Notes: generated by a model not told the origin, from the sequence alone. Shown: positions 1-5,959, counted from the first letter of the stretch. The stretch is DNA of 6,388 nucleotides from JAVBOV01 sp031550205 (GCA_031550205.1 JAVBOV010000077.1:1-6388); one strand, 5' to 3'. Numbers and translations: made by a program.

Positions 1-599
1 TTATTTAATAAATCATCAACTTTTTTTATAGTAACATCGGTTTCATTTAAAGAATTGGAATTATAAAATGGGTCATACCACCCCTGATATATACCATATG
101 GCACTTGAGAAAATACATTTGCACCACCTAAATATTTTTGAGCAAAATAATTTGTGCATGTGTTGCAGTTCCTGTACATCGGATTATAATCAAGCTTACT
201 AGATAGCTGACTCAAAATACTTGCTTCCAGCTTGATTTTATTAAAAGCATTAAGCGCACTTGAGCCAGTTAATAATCTGACAGCATCTGCTTTATAGCTT
301 TTTAAATAATTTTCAGTAGTAGCTATTGATGCATTATTTTGAAAAGTAGTTTCGCCCCAAACTACGCTTCTGGTTTGATTTCCTTCGGTGATAGTATACT
401 CATGAGCAAGTATTTCATTACTAATATAAAAATTGATATTTCCACCATCTTTATACAAATCTATATATTGTATAGTCCTGCTACCATCTTCATGTGTTAT
501 AATTAAATCATAACCAGTATGATTGCCTACATCTCCAAAACCATTTTCTGCTAACGTCACATCTCTAACATGTACCCTTAATTCATAGCTCACAGTCAT
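1..599 (-). CDS. Partial gene: putative permuted papain-fold (PPPDE/DeSI-like) cysteine peptidase, N-terminal 199 residues
   Basis: The frame opens at ATG 597-599 and stays open to the left window edge, so the C-terminus is missing. An AGAGGG ribosome site lies 9 bases before the ATG, 17 bases after the stop of the membrane-protein gene, so the two are probably co-transcribed. There is no signal peptide or membrane helix. The pattern resembles PPPDE/DeSI and LRAT-like permuted papain folds: a beta-rich start, His27 in an NHTGYDLIIT strand with His36 nearby, then after about 115 residues YNPMYRNCNTCTNYFAQKYL with Cys145 as candidate nucleophile. In DeSI-type proteins the equivalents are a WHT motif and an NCNTF motif followed by an amphipathic helix. 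Here the Phe of NCNTF is Cys148. PPPDE proteins cleave ubiquitin/SUMO-like conjugates in eukaryotes; activity here is unknown. Base composition is much more AT-rich than the secretion genes. The family call is by motif only. Confidence 0.45.
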   Translation of the reverse strand, partial: MTVSYELRVHVRDVTLAENGFGDVGNHTGYDLIITHEDGSRTIQYIDLYKDGGNINFYISNEILAHEYTITEGNQTRSVVWGETTFQNNASIATTENYLKSYKADAVRLLTGSSALNAFNKIKLEASILSQLSSKLDYNPMYRNCNTCTNYFAQKYLGGANVFSQVPYGIYQGWYDPFYNSNSLNETDVTIKKVDDLLN

Positions 600-616
600 A
601 TCTTTTATCCCTCTAA

Positions 617-1213
617 TTAATAGTTAATATATAGAAAGTTCAACATTGAAAGTATAAAGAATAAAGCCAAGAGAAATGACGTCCTTTTCTTTAGCTTCAT
701 CTCCCTAGAGGTTTCATTCGGAAAAAAAACAATTATAATTCCAACAATAGGAATATATACATATATGGAAACGGATGACATAAGGAACACCAAAAGTAAT
801 TTATATAGACCACTCACTGTTTCTACATATTGGGCTATGCCATACACAAAAATAGCGATAATAAAAAATACTAAAAAAAACAGGTACCCATAAATATTGT
901 TCAACACATTCATCTTGCCATACCTTTTATACATATGAAACATCCCCACAAACACAGTTGTAAAAGATACTACTATAAAACATATAGTTTTTACTAAATG
1001 CTCCTTACACTCACTTGCATAGCAATTTACAAAAGGCTTTCCGTCCGTAACTCCATATAACCATAGAGTATTAGCAATCAATAGTAAGGTAAAGAAAATT
1101 ACGCTTCCTATTTTTACTCCTGTACTCACCGCTTGACTATTATTATATACCTCTCTCTCTCTCTCCACCTTCTCAAGCTCTTTCTTACTTTTTTTATTTT
1201 TTTCTTTTTTCAT
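617..1213 (-). CDS. Hypothetical membrane protein, about five transmembrane helices
   Basis: I do not recognise this 198-residue protein. I chose ATG at 1211-1213 because GAGGAAGAG sits directly before it; a TTG five codons upstream is open in the same frame but would place the start almost against the terminator T-tract. The first 25 residues are very rich in Lys and Glu (possible short coiled coil, cytosolic). Hydrophobic segments follow at about 33-54, 73-94, 107-129, 137-164 and 178-197. The first loop holds two cysteines (about 64 and 69) that would be periplasmic if the basic N-terminus is inside, so a disulfide is possible. The gene ends in TAA 17 bases before the peptidase-like gene. 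It sits just downstream of a strong terminator, so it needs read-through or its own promoter. A role as partner or immunity protein for the next gene is conceivable from context only. Confidence 0.7.
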   Translation of the reverse strand: MKKEKNKKSKKELEKVEREREVYNNSQAVSTGVKIGSVIFFTLLLIANTLWLYGVTDGKPFVNCYASECKEHLVKTICFIVVSFTTVFVGMFHMYKRYGKMNVLNNIYGYLFFLVFFIIAIFVYGIAQYVETVSGLYKLLLVFLMSSVSIYVYIPIVGIIIVFFPNETSREMKLKKRTSFLLALFFILSMLNFLYINY

Positions 1214-1226
1214 CTCTTCCTCACAC

Positions 1227-1250
1227 AAAAAAACCCAATAAACATTGGGT
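1227..1250 (-). terminator. Rho-independent terminator of the type I secretion operon
   Basis: On the minus strand, a perfect 7-bp stem ACCCAAT/ATTGGGT with a GTTT loop is followed by six T residues (seven counting the last stem base). It lies 65 bases beyond the stop of the RTX gene and fits as the end of the transporter-adaptor-RTX operon. The T-tract ends 13 bases before the ATG of the membrane-protein gene, leaving only the ribosome site of that gene between them. Confidence 0.8.
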
Positions 1251-1314
1251 CAATAGTATCAAGCTAATATTACATTTAAATAAAAATCAAATTTTATTAA
1301 CATACCCTAAAGTT

Positions 1315-1848
1315 CTATACCGCTAACTTAATTTCTTGACCGCCAACACCACAATCAAAATCATTCGCAGCCACACATCGAAATAATGTCGGCACCTCGC
1401 CAACCGGACACATCGGAAACAAACCTTTTCCCGGAATTTCTTTATAAGGCCAGCCCCTGTGGTCTGCCACAATCGGCAAATCTCCGTCGCCAAGCGGCGT
1501 TCCGTTATTACCATCGCCATCTGGATTTTCTTCTTCAGGAATATAATCCTTCAAAATAACTTTACTGCCGTTGCTGCCATGATAAATAACATCGCGCCCT
1601 TCAACGGTTCTTAGTTTCGCCCAGCTAACATAAATAATATCGTTTTTAGTCGCATTTTTAACAATCGTCACATCGCCGGCCGCACCGTCTATATACAACC
1701 AGTCGCGGTCGTTGTCCTTGCCCAAATCAACAACACTGCTGCCTTTGCCGATGTCAATGCTGTCCGAACCATCTCCCGCATCAATATCATTATCCCCGTA
1801 ATACCAACCGCAACCACACTTAACAATTGCATTATTAAATATTATCAC
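1315..1848 (-). CDS. Small RTX-repeat protein, probable type I secretion substrate
   Basis: This 177-residue protein begins with GTG 1846-1848, two bases after the HlyD stop, with a GGAGAGG ribosome site inside the end of the adaptor gene. Four degenerate RTX nonapeptides (GGxGxDxUx) lie at residues 15-50, the best being AGDGSDSID at 24-32. Residues 86-103 (DVIYHGSNGSKVILKDYI) look like the strand pair that commonly closes RTX blocks. An acidic, glycine-rich linker (108-123, DGDGNNGTPLGDGD) leads to a C-terminal region with Cys147, Cys158 and Cys166. Two more cysteines sit at 11 and 13. RTX repeats bind calcium outside the cell and such proteins leave through type I systems with an uncleaved C-terminal signal; the operon position matches. 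It is far shorter than classical RTX toxins, and cysteines are unusual in the family. No enzymatic domain is visible. It could be a shortened descendant of a larger RTX gene, but it has its own ribosome site and an intact frame. Confidence 0.75.
   Translation of the reverse strand: MIIFNNAIVKCGCGWYYGDNDIDAGDGSDSIDIGKGSSVVDLGKDNDRDWLYIDGAAGDVTIVKNATKNDIIYVSWAKLRTVEGRDVIYHGSNGSKVILKDYIPEEENPDGDGNNGTPLGDGDLPIVADHRGWPYKEIPGKGLFPMCPVGEVPTLFRCVAANDFDCGVGGQEIKLAV
1699..1806 (-). repeat. RTX nonapeptide repeat block (four degenerate units) inside the small RTX gene
   Basis: Codons 15-50 encode four consecutive 9-residue units: WYYGDNDID, AGDGSDSID, IGKGSSVVD and LGKDNDRDW. The spacing of Gly at position 4, Asp at position 6 and an aliphatic residue at position 8 is kept best in the second unit and decays in the outer ones. 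Such blocks form a calcium-binding parallel beta roll, although four units are near the minimum for a stable roll. Confidence 0.7.
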
Positions 1849-1850
1849 CT

Positions 1851-3251
1851 CTACCTCTCCCTCATGCTCTCGTTCATATATTTCATCACCGGAGAAAGCA
1901 AATATTCAATCACCCTGCGCTTACCGGTCTTTATCTCGGCCGTAACGCTCATGCCGGGCTTCAGCACAACCTCTTCGCTGTCTGCTTTAATCCTATTCTC
2001 TAATAATGTAAGTCTGGCATTATAAACCAAGCCCAGTTTTTCGTCTTTAACCGCATCGCCGGAAATATTCCTAACCACACCTTTAATTGTGCCATATTTC
2101 GTGAACGGAAAGCTGTCGATTTTAACCTCAACTTTCTGCTCCGAATGAACAAAACCAATGTCTTTGTTCAAAACCATCACCTCTGCCTCAAGCAAAAAAT
2201 CCTTCGGCACAATGTTCATAATCGGCTTAGCGCTTTCAATAATTCCTCCCTTGGTATGATAAACCAGCTGCTGCACATAACCCTCAATCGGAGCCTTAAC
2301 CACCGTTCTTTTTAAAGCCTCCTGATACTTTGTCATCTCATGTTCATATGATATCAATTTTTCCTTATTAGCCGTATATTCTTCCGACACCTGTTTTTGA
2401 AAAGCAGCCTTATAACTCTCCAGCTCGTTTTGCAAAGACAAAACCTCTTGCTCAATCTCTCCCACTTTTTTTGTCTGAATGTTGCGCTCTTCCACCACGT
2501 TGGTAAACTGCTCCTCTTGCTCCATAAACGTAAGCCTGGCAAGTAAACCTTGTTCAGCCAGTTGGCGTTTTTTAGAAAGCCTCTCTTCCATTGATGGAAT
2601 AATCTTGCTAAGCCTGTTCACTTCTGCCTGCGTAGTAAGTTTTGCTTTTTTGGCCTTTTCAATGTTACCGCTTAAGACATTTATCCTAGCATTATATTCG
2701 GAAATTTGCGAATTTAACAAATTTGTATGAATTTTAATCAAGTGTTTGTCAATGCTTTCATCATATATAAAATTTTCCTTTGGACTGGTGGTTAACAAAG
2801 CTTCCAATCGCGCGTTGGCCATTTCCAAGGCTACAATCTCGTTTTCAATGCGGCTGATGTTGGCGGCAACCTCGGTCTGGTTAAACTTAATCAACTCCTG
2901 CCCTTCCACCACATATTGGCCTTCTTCAACATAAATTTCCTCAATCTCGCTATCAACCAAAGTCTGAATGGTCTTAACATTAGAAGCCGGAATCAGCTTG
3001 CCGACGGCTGTGGCAATAATATCCATTTTTCCCAAACATGCCCACAAAATGAACACCGCAAACATTGTCATAATCAGATAATTTAGAATGCGCGCCGTTG
3101 AAGACGGAGGAGTTTCGATAACTGCAAGCGCTGCAGGAAGAAATTCCTTTTCAGCCCGCCCCATAGATTTCAGCCTAACGTTTTGCTCTTGTTTTTCCTG
3201 CAGCAAAGCCGTTCTGACAATTTCCCAATAACGTTTCAAAGTTTCTCTCAT
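1851..3251 (-). CDS. Type I secretion membrane-fusion (periplasmic adaptor) protein, HlyD family
   Basis: This 466-residue protein links the inner-membrane ABC transporter to an outer-membrane TolC-type channel. I chose ATG 3249-3251, which overlaps the transporter stop as ATGA and has AGGAG seven bases upstream; the frame extends 13 codons further but would overlap the transporter more, without a comparable site. A short cytosolic N-terminus precedes one membrane helix at about 54-74. A lipoyl/biotinyl-like half follows at 91-125 (EGQYVVEGQELIKF), then long heptad-rich helices at about 130-315 forming the periplasmic hairpin. The second lipoyl half is at 317-345 (VVKAPIEGYVQQLVYHTKGG), followed by the beta-barrel domain and the C-terminal HlyD signature around 430-455 (LKPGMSVTAEIKTGKR). 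Length and order match the HlyD/LapC/PrtE family. It is translationally coupled to both neighbours. No TolC homologue lies in the window. Confidence 0.95.
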   Translation of the reverse strand: MRETLKRYWEIVRTALLQEKQEQNVRLKSMGRAEKEFLPAALAVIETPPSSTARILNYLIMTMFAVFILWACLGKMDIIATAVGKLIPASNVKTIQTLVDSEIEEIYVEEGQYVVEGQELIKFNQTEVAANISRIENEIVALEMANARLEALLTTSPKENFIYDESIDKHLIKIHTNLLNSQISEYNARINVLSGNIEKAKKAKLTTQAEVNRLSKIIPSMEERLSKKRQLAEQGLLARLTFMEQEEQFTNVVEERNIQTKKVGEIEQEVLSLQNELESYKAAFQKQVSEEYTANKEKLISYEHEMTKYQEALKRTVVKAPIEGYVQQLVYHTKGGIIESAKPIMNIVPKDFLLEAEVMVLNKDIGFVHSEQKVEVKIDSFPFTKYGTIKGVVRNISGDAVKDEKLGLVYNARLTLLENRIKADSEEVVLKPGMSVTAEIKTGKRRVIEYLLSPVMKYMNESMRER

Positions 3252-5392
3252 GCCGCATCTCCTGCCGCAGGCGAAGTTTGAGCATTCCACAATTTGGCAT
3301 ACCTGCCGTCCTTTGCCAAAAGTTCCTTGTGGTTTCCAATCTCTGTAATTTCGCCCTTTTCAATTGTAATAATCTCATCGCATTCTCTCACTGTTGAGAG
3401 TCTGTGCGCAATAATAAATACTGTGCGGTTTTGGCAAATTGACTTCATATTCTCCTGAATAATCCGTTCAGATTCATAATCAAGCGCCGACGTGGCCTCA
3501 TCAAAAATCAAAACGCGCGGATTATTAACCAAAGCCCTGGCAATGGCAATTCGCTGCCGCTGCCCGCCTGAAAGTGAAGAACCGCGCTCCTCAATCACCG
3601 TGTCATATCCATCCTTAAGCTCCGTAATAAAATCGTGCGCTCCGGCAAGCTTTGCGGCGTCCATCACCTTTTCCAAAGAAATTGCCGGATTGGTCAGCGC
3701 AATATTTTCTCTAATCGATTTGCTGAACAAAAAGTTTTCCTGCAAAACCACCCCAATTTGACGACGCAACCAAGAAGTATCAACCGACGATATATCTATG
3801 CCGTCAACCAAAATCTTGCCGCATTCGGGAACATATAACCTCTGAATAAGTTTCGTCACCGTAGATTTTCCTGAACCGGAAGGCCCCACAAAGCCGATTT
3901 TCTGCCCGGGTTTTACCTTAAAATTCATTTTTTTGATAACCTCCGCACCGCCGGGAATATATCGAAAAGACACATCCTTAAACTCAACCTCTCCCTTAAT
4001 TGCGGGCATTGATCCTTTTGACACCGTAGATGAAACCTCAGACGGCGTGTTTAGCACATCGCCCAATTTTTCCATTGAAACTCTGGCCTGCTGAAAGTTC
4101 TGCCACAACTGAGAAAGACGCAAAATCGGCTGAGTAACTCTGCCTGAAAGCATATTAAACGCAATCAACTGCCCGATGGTAATTTCACCTTTCATCACCA
4201 ATGTTGCCCCAATCCACAACACCAGCGCCAGCGTAATCTTTTGCACAAATTGCACCAATTGCCCCGCCACATTATTAATATGAGAAGCCCTGAAAGTGGA
4301 GCCGACATAACCAGACAACTGCTCTTCCCAGCGGCGCTGCATTTGCGGTTCAACCGAAAGCGACTTAACCGTTTCAACCCCTGAAACAGCTTCCACCAAA
4401 AAGCACTGGTTTTCTGCTCCGCGGCGAAATTTTTCTTCAATTCTCGAACGTAAAATCGGCGAAAAAAATATGGAAAGCACCACATAAAACGGAATGGAGC
4501 AAAGCACCAAAAGCGTTAAAGTCGGAGAATAAAAAAACATCACCGTAAAAAAGACCAGTGTAAAAAACAAATCTATAATCAAGGTCAACGCCGAACCGGT
4601 TAAAAAATTTCTGATATTTTCCAGTTCATGCACGCGTGCCACGGTTTCGCCGACCTTGCGCACTCCAAAATATGCCATCGGCAGCTTCACCAAATGCTTA
4701 AACAAACTTGCCCCAAGCTCCACATCAACCCTGGTGGTGGTGTGAGAGAATATATATGTGCGCAGGCCGCCTAGCATTGTTTCAAACATGGTAATAAAAA
4801 TCAGCGCAATCATCAAAACATCAAGGCTTGAAAGACCGCGGTTAACCAGAACCTTATCTACCACAACCTGAAACAAAAGCGGCGAAACCAACGCAAAAAG
4901 CTGCAAAAAGAAAGACGCCAAAATAACCTCGCCGAATATTTTGCGATATTTCACCAATGCCGGAATAAACCATGAAATATCAAATTTGCGGTTTTTTCCG
5001 TTTATAAATTCGCGCGAAGTTAAAAGTAAAAGCCGCCCGTTCCAGCGGTTTAAAAACTCTTCTTTAGACAATATCTGCGGTTTATTATCCGTCGGATCCT
5101 GAATCAAAACCTTGTCTTCGGCAGCCTTGCCCAATATAAAATATTTCCCTTCCTTATCCTGGGCAATTGCCGGCAGCTCGGTCTTGGAAATCTTTTCCCA
5201 CCCGCTTTTCACAAATTTTGCTTTCAGAGAAAACTCTTTTGCCAAACTCAAAAGCTCATGCTCTTCAAAAAAAGAGTTTTGCCGGTCATATTTATGCTTA
5301 ATCTGTTCAACGGAAACCGGTTTTTCAAAAAAATTGGCCGCAATCGCAAAACAGGCCAATCCGGTATCTAAATCTTCTTTCTTGTCGTTCAT
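3248..5392 (-). CDS. Type I secretion ABC transporter (HlyB-like) with degenerate C39 peptidase-like domain
   Basis: This 714-residue inner-membrane exporter powers type I secretion. ATG 5390-5392 is preferred, with GGAG six bases upstream; an in-frame GTG four codons earlier lies over that site. Residues 1-130 form a C39-like domain in which the usual DCG is DTG (Thr10 in place of the catalytic Cys) and the catalytic His position appears to be Tyr84 (KYFIL), with the DP motif Asp99 kept. It should therefore bind substrate rather than cut it, as in HlyB. Six helices follow at about 152-174, 187-209, 265-287, 289-310, 383-403 and 404-427. The nucleotide-binding domain is complete: Walker A GPSGSGKST at 503-511, Q-loop Gln551, signature LSGGQ at 607-611, Walker B VLIFDE at 627-632, D-loop SALD and H-loop His663. 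It is the first gene of the operon, and its stop overlaps the adaptor start. Confidence 0.95.
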   Translation of the reverse strand: MNDKKEDLDTGLACFAIAANFFEKPVSVEQIKHKYDRQNSFFEEHELLSLAKEFSLKAKFVKSGWEKISKTELPAIAQDKEGKYFILGKAAEDKVLIQDPTDNKPQILSKEEFLNRWNGRLLLLTSREFINGKNRKFDISWFIPALVKYRKIFGEVILASFFLQLFALVSPLLFQVVVDKVLVNRGLSSLDVLMIALIFITMFETMLGGLRTYIFSHTTTRVDVELGASLFKHLVKLPMAYFGVRKVGETVARVHELENIRNFLTGSALTLIIDLFFTLVFFTVMFFYSPTLTLLVLCSIPFYVVLSIFFSPILRSRIEEKFRRGAENQCFLVEAVSGVETVKSLSVEPQMQRRWEEQLSGYVGSTFRASHINNVAGQLVQFVQKITLALVLWIGATLVMKGEITIGQLIAFNMLSGRVTQPILRLSQLWQNFQQARVSMEKLGDVLNTPSEVSSTVSKGSMPAIKGEVEFKDVSFRYIPGGAEVIKKMNFKVKPGQKIGFVGPSGSGKSTVTKLIQRLYVPECGKILVDGIDISSVDTSWLRRQIGVVLQENFLFSKSIRENIALTNPAISLEKVMDAAKLAGAHDFITELKDGYDTVIEERGSSLSGGQRQRIAIARALVNNPRVLIFDEATSALDYESERIIQENMKSICQNRTVFIIAHRLSTVRECDEIITIEKGEITEIGNHKELLAKDGRYAKLWNAQTSPAAGDAA

Positions 5393-5500
5393 AGACGTCT
5401 CCACATATTTCAGACATAATATAAGAAAAAACTAACTATCTAAAGCTCAAAATAGATATTGTGGAAAACTAAGCATCCGTAAAAAATATATAAAAAGTAC

Positions 5501-5529
5501 TTGCAAATTAAACTAATTTATTTTATAAA
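5501..5529 (+). promoter_or_regulatory. Sigma70-like promoter for the tRNA genes
   Basis: TTGCAA (5501-5506) and TATAAA (5524-5529) are separated by exactly 17 bases in an AT-rich stretch. Initiation would fall near 5536, a few bases before tRNA-Pro begins at 5543. This is the only plus-strand promoter candidate I find for the two tRNAs. The same 150-bp region must also hold a leftward promoter for the secretion operon; I see AT-rich tracts but no convincing pair of boxes on that strand. Confidence 0.6.
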
Positions 5530-5542
5530 GCTTTTTGTTGAA

Positions 5543-5619
5543 CGGGGCATAGTTCAGCCTGGTAGAACGCTTGCTTTGGGAGCAAGATGCCGTGGGTTCA
5601 AATCCTGCTGCCCCGACCA
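5543..5619 (+). tRNA. tRNA-Pro (anticodon UGG)
   Basis: This 77-nt cloverleaf has acceptor arms CGGGGCA/TGCCCCG and anticodon stem CTTGC/GCAAG around the loop TTTGGGA, giving anticodon TGG, which reads CCA and other proline codons. The T-arm loop is TTCAAAT, the discriminator base is A and the CCA end is encoded. It follows a good promoter by about 14 bases and is followed immediately by a terminator-like hairpin. Confidence 0.95.
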
Positions 5620-5640
5620 AAGCCACTTTGTGGCTTTTTT
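5620..5640 (+). terminator. Rho-independent terminator-like hairpin after tRNA-Pro
   Basis: The stem AAGCCAC/GTGGCTT with a TTT loop begins one base after the tRNA CCA end and runs into a T-tract (5635-5640). Only 13 bases separate it from tRNA-Arg, which has no visible promoter of its own. The hairpin is therefore either leaky or serves as a processing or 3'-end-protecting structure. Confidence 0.7.
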
Positions 5641-5653
5641 CATTTAAGTTTAA

Positions 5654-5730
5654 GGTCCCGTAGCTCAGCTGGATAGAGCAACAGCCTTCTAAGCTGTAGG
5701 TCAGACGTTCGAATCGTCTCGGGATCGCCA
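5654..5730 (+). tRNA. tRNA-Arg (anticodon UCU)
   Basis: This 77-nt cloverleaf has acceptor arms GGTCCCG/CGGGATC (one G-T pair), D-arm TAGCTCAGCTGGATAGAGCA, anticodon stem ACAGC/GCTGT around CTTCTAA, so anticodon TCT (reads AGA/AGG). The T-arm is GACG/CGTC with TTCGAAT, the discriminator is G and CCA is encoded. Its last 19 bases plus the following 30 are repeated exactly 199 bp downstream, a layout typical of integration into a tRNA 3' end. The tRNA itself is intact. Confidence 0.95.
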
Positions 5731-5760
5731 TTTAACAAGACACCTGCCTTCACGGCAGGT
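5712..5760 (+). repeat. Direct repeat copy 1: tRNA-Arg 3' end plus terminator stem (attachment-site-like)
   Basis: Forty-nine bases starting in the tRNA-Arg T-arm (AATCGTCTCGGG...) and running through CCA, the TTTAACAAGAC linker and the hairpin ACCTGCC-TTCAC-GGCAGGT are identical to 5911-5959. As tRNA 3' ends are common targets of tyrosine integrases, this looks like one end of an integrated or collapsed element. A plain tandem duplication is the alternative. No integrase gene is present. Confidence 0.6.
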
Positions 5761-5765
5761 TTTTT
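5742..5765 (+). terminator. Rho-independent terminator after tRNA-Arg
   Basis: The stem ACCTGCC/GGCAGGT with a five-base loop is followed by TTTTT, 12 bases after the tRNA CCA end. The stem can extend outward to 19 positions per arm (5730-5748 with 5754-5772), with one mismatch and one G-T pair, bringing the A of CCA and the T-tract into the structure. Because the outer arms are symmetric, it could also act on leftward transcripts. Confidence 0.8.
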
Positions 5766-5910
5766 GTTAAATAAATATATCCGAGATGGTTCGAACGTCT
5801 GAAGAAAGACGTTTGACTACAAGCGAGAGGCAGACGCGAGTATGCCGGTGACCTGACCACTTCCAAGTGGTCGGGGAGCGAGCGCAGTGCAACTCGAACA
5901 AAGTGAGAGT
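5761..5910. other. Hairpin-rich 150-bp spacer between the tRNA-Arg repeat copies
   Basis: I find no gene here. From the left it holds the outer arm of the first terminator, an inverted diverged copy of the tRNA-Arg T-arm (5781-5802), a 7-bp hairpin AACGTCT/AGACGTT with a GAAGAA loop (5794-5813), a purine-rich stretch with several CGAG motifs, an 8-bp palindrome GACCACTT-CC-AAGTGGTC (hairpin needs a 2-4 base loop; 5855-5872), and GAGCGAGCGCAGTGC-like sequence up to the second repeat. It is clearly richer in GC than the preceding intergenic DNA. A minus-strand open frame spans it, but its translation has no protein-like character. Confidence 0.5.
5781..5802 (-). repeat. Inverted, diverged copy of the tRNA-Arg T-arm
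   Basis: Read on the minus strand, these 22 bases match tRNA-Arg positions 5701-5722 except for two adjacent-region substitutions (CGAACCATCTCGG against CGAATCGTCTCGG). Together with the terminator arms this makes 5701-5802 one long imperfect palindrome. It is too short to be a tRNA gene in its own right. Confidence 0.6.
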
Positions 5911-5959
5911 AATCGTCTCGGGATCGCCATTTAACAAGACACCTGCCTTCACGGCAGGT
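5911..5959 (+). repeat. Direct repeat copy 2: duplicate of tRNA-Arg 3' end plus terminator stem
   Basis: This is an exact 49-base copy of 5712-5760, 199 bp downstream, and the match stops abruptly on both sides (preceding GAGAGT against TTCG; following GTCTCG against TTTTTG). It contains only the last 19 bases of the tRNA, so it is not a functional tRNA. By analogy with tRNA-targeted islands it would be the distal attachment site. Confidence 0.6.

Noticed and set aside
3252..3290. A 13-codon upstream extension of the adaptor gene.
   Set aside because: The ATGA overlap with AGGAG seven bases before it is the better start, and the extra residues only re-read the end of the transporter in another frame.
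2479..5435. Several plus-strand open frames opposite the adaptor and transporter genes, plus minus-strand frames inside them.
   Set aside because: All lie within two strongly supported genes with complete family motifs, and their translations show no independent features.
5393..5540. Leftward promoter for the secretion operon (for example TTGAGC with TATATT, or TTTAAT with TATATT).
   Set aside because: The spacers are about 21 and 16 bases with poor -35 matches in a uniformly AT-rich region, so no pair stands out enough to report.
5513..5731. Minus-strand open frame of 72 codons across the tRNA genes.
   Set aside because: It is antisense to two well-folded tRNAs. Such frames are a well-known source of false protein entries, and there is no ribosome site.
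5730..5772. ATTTAAC (5730-5736) and GTTAAAT (5766-5772) fit the RYYYAAC...GTTRRRY boxes of integron attC sites.
   Set aside because: The boxes are simply the outer arms of the tRNA terminator stem, the span is only 43 bp, no L boxes or unpaired extrahelical bases typical of attC are seen, and no integrase or cassette array is present.
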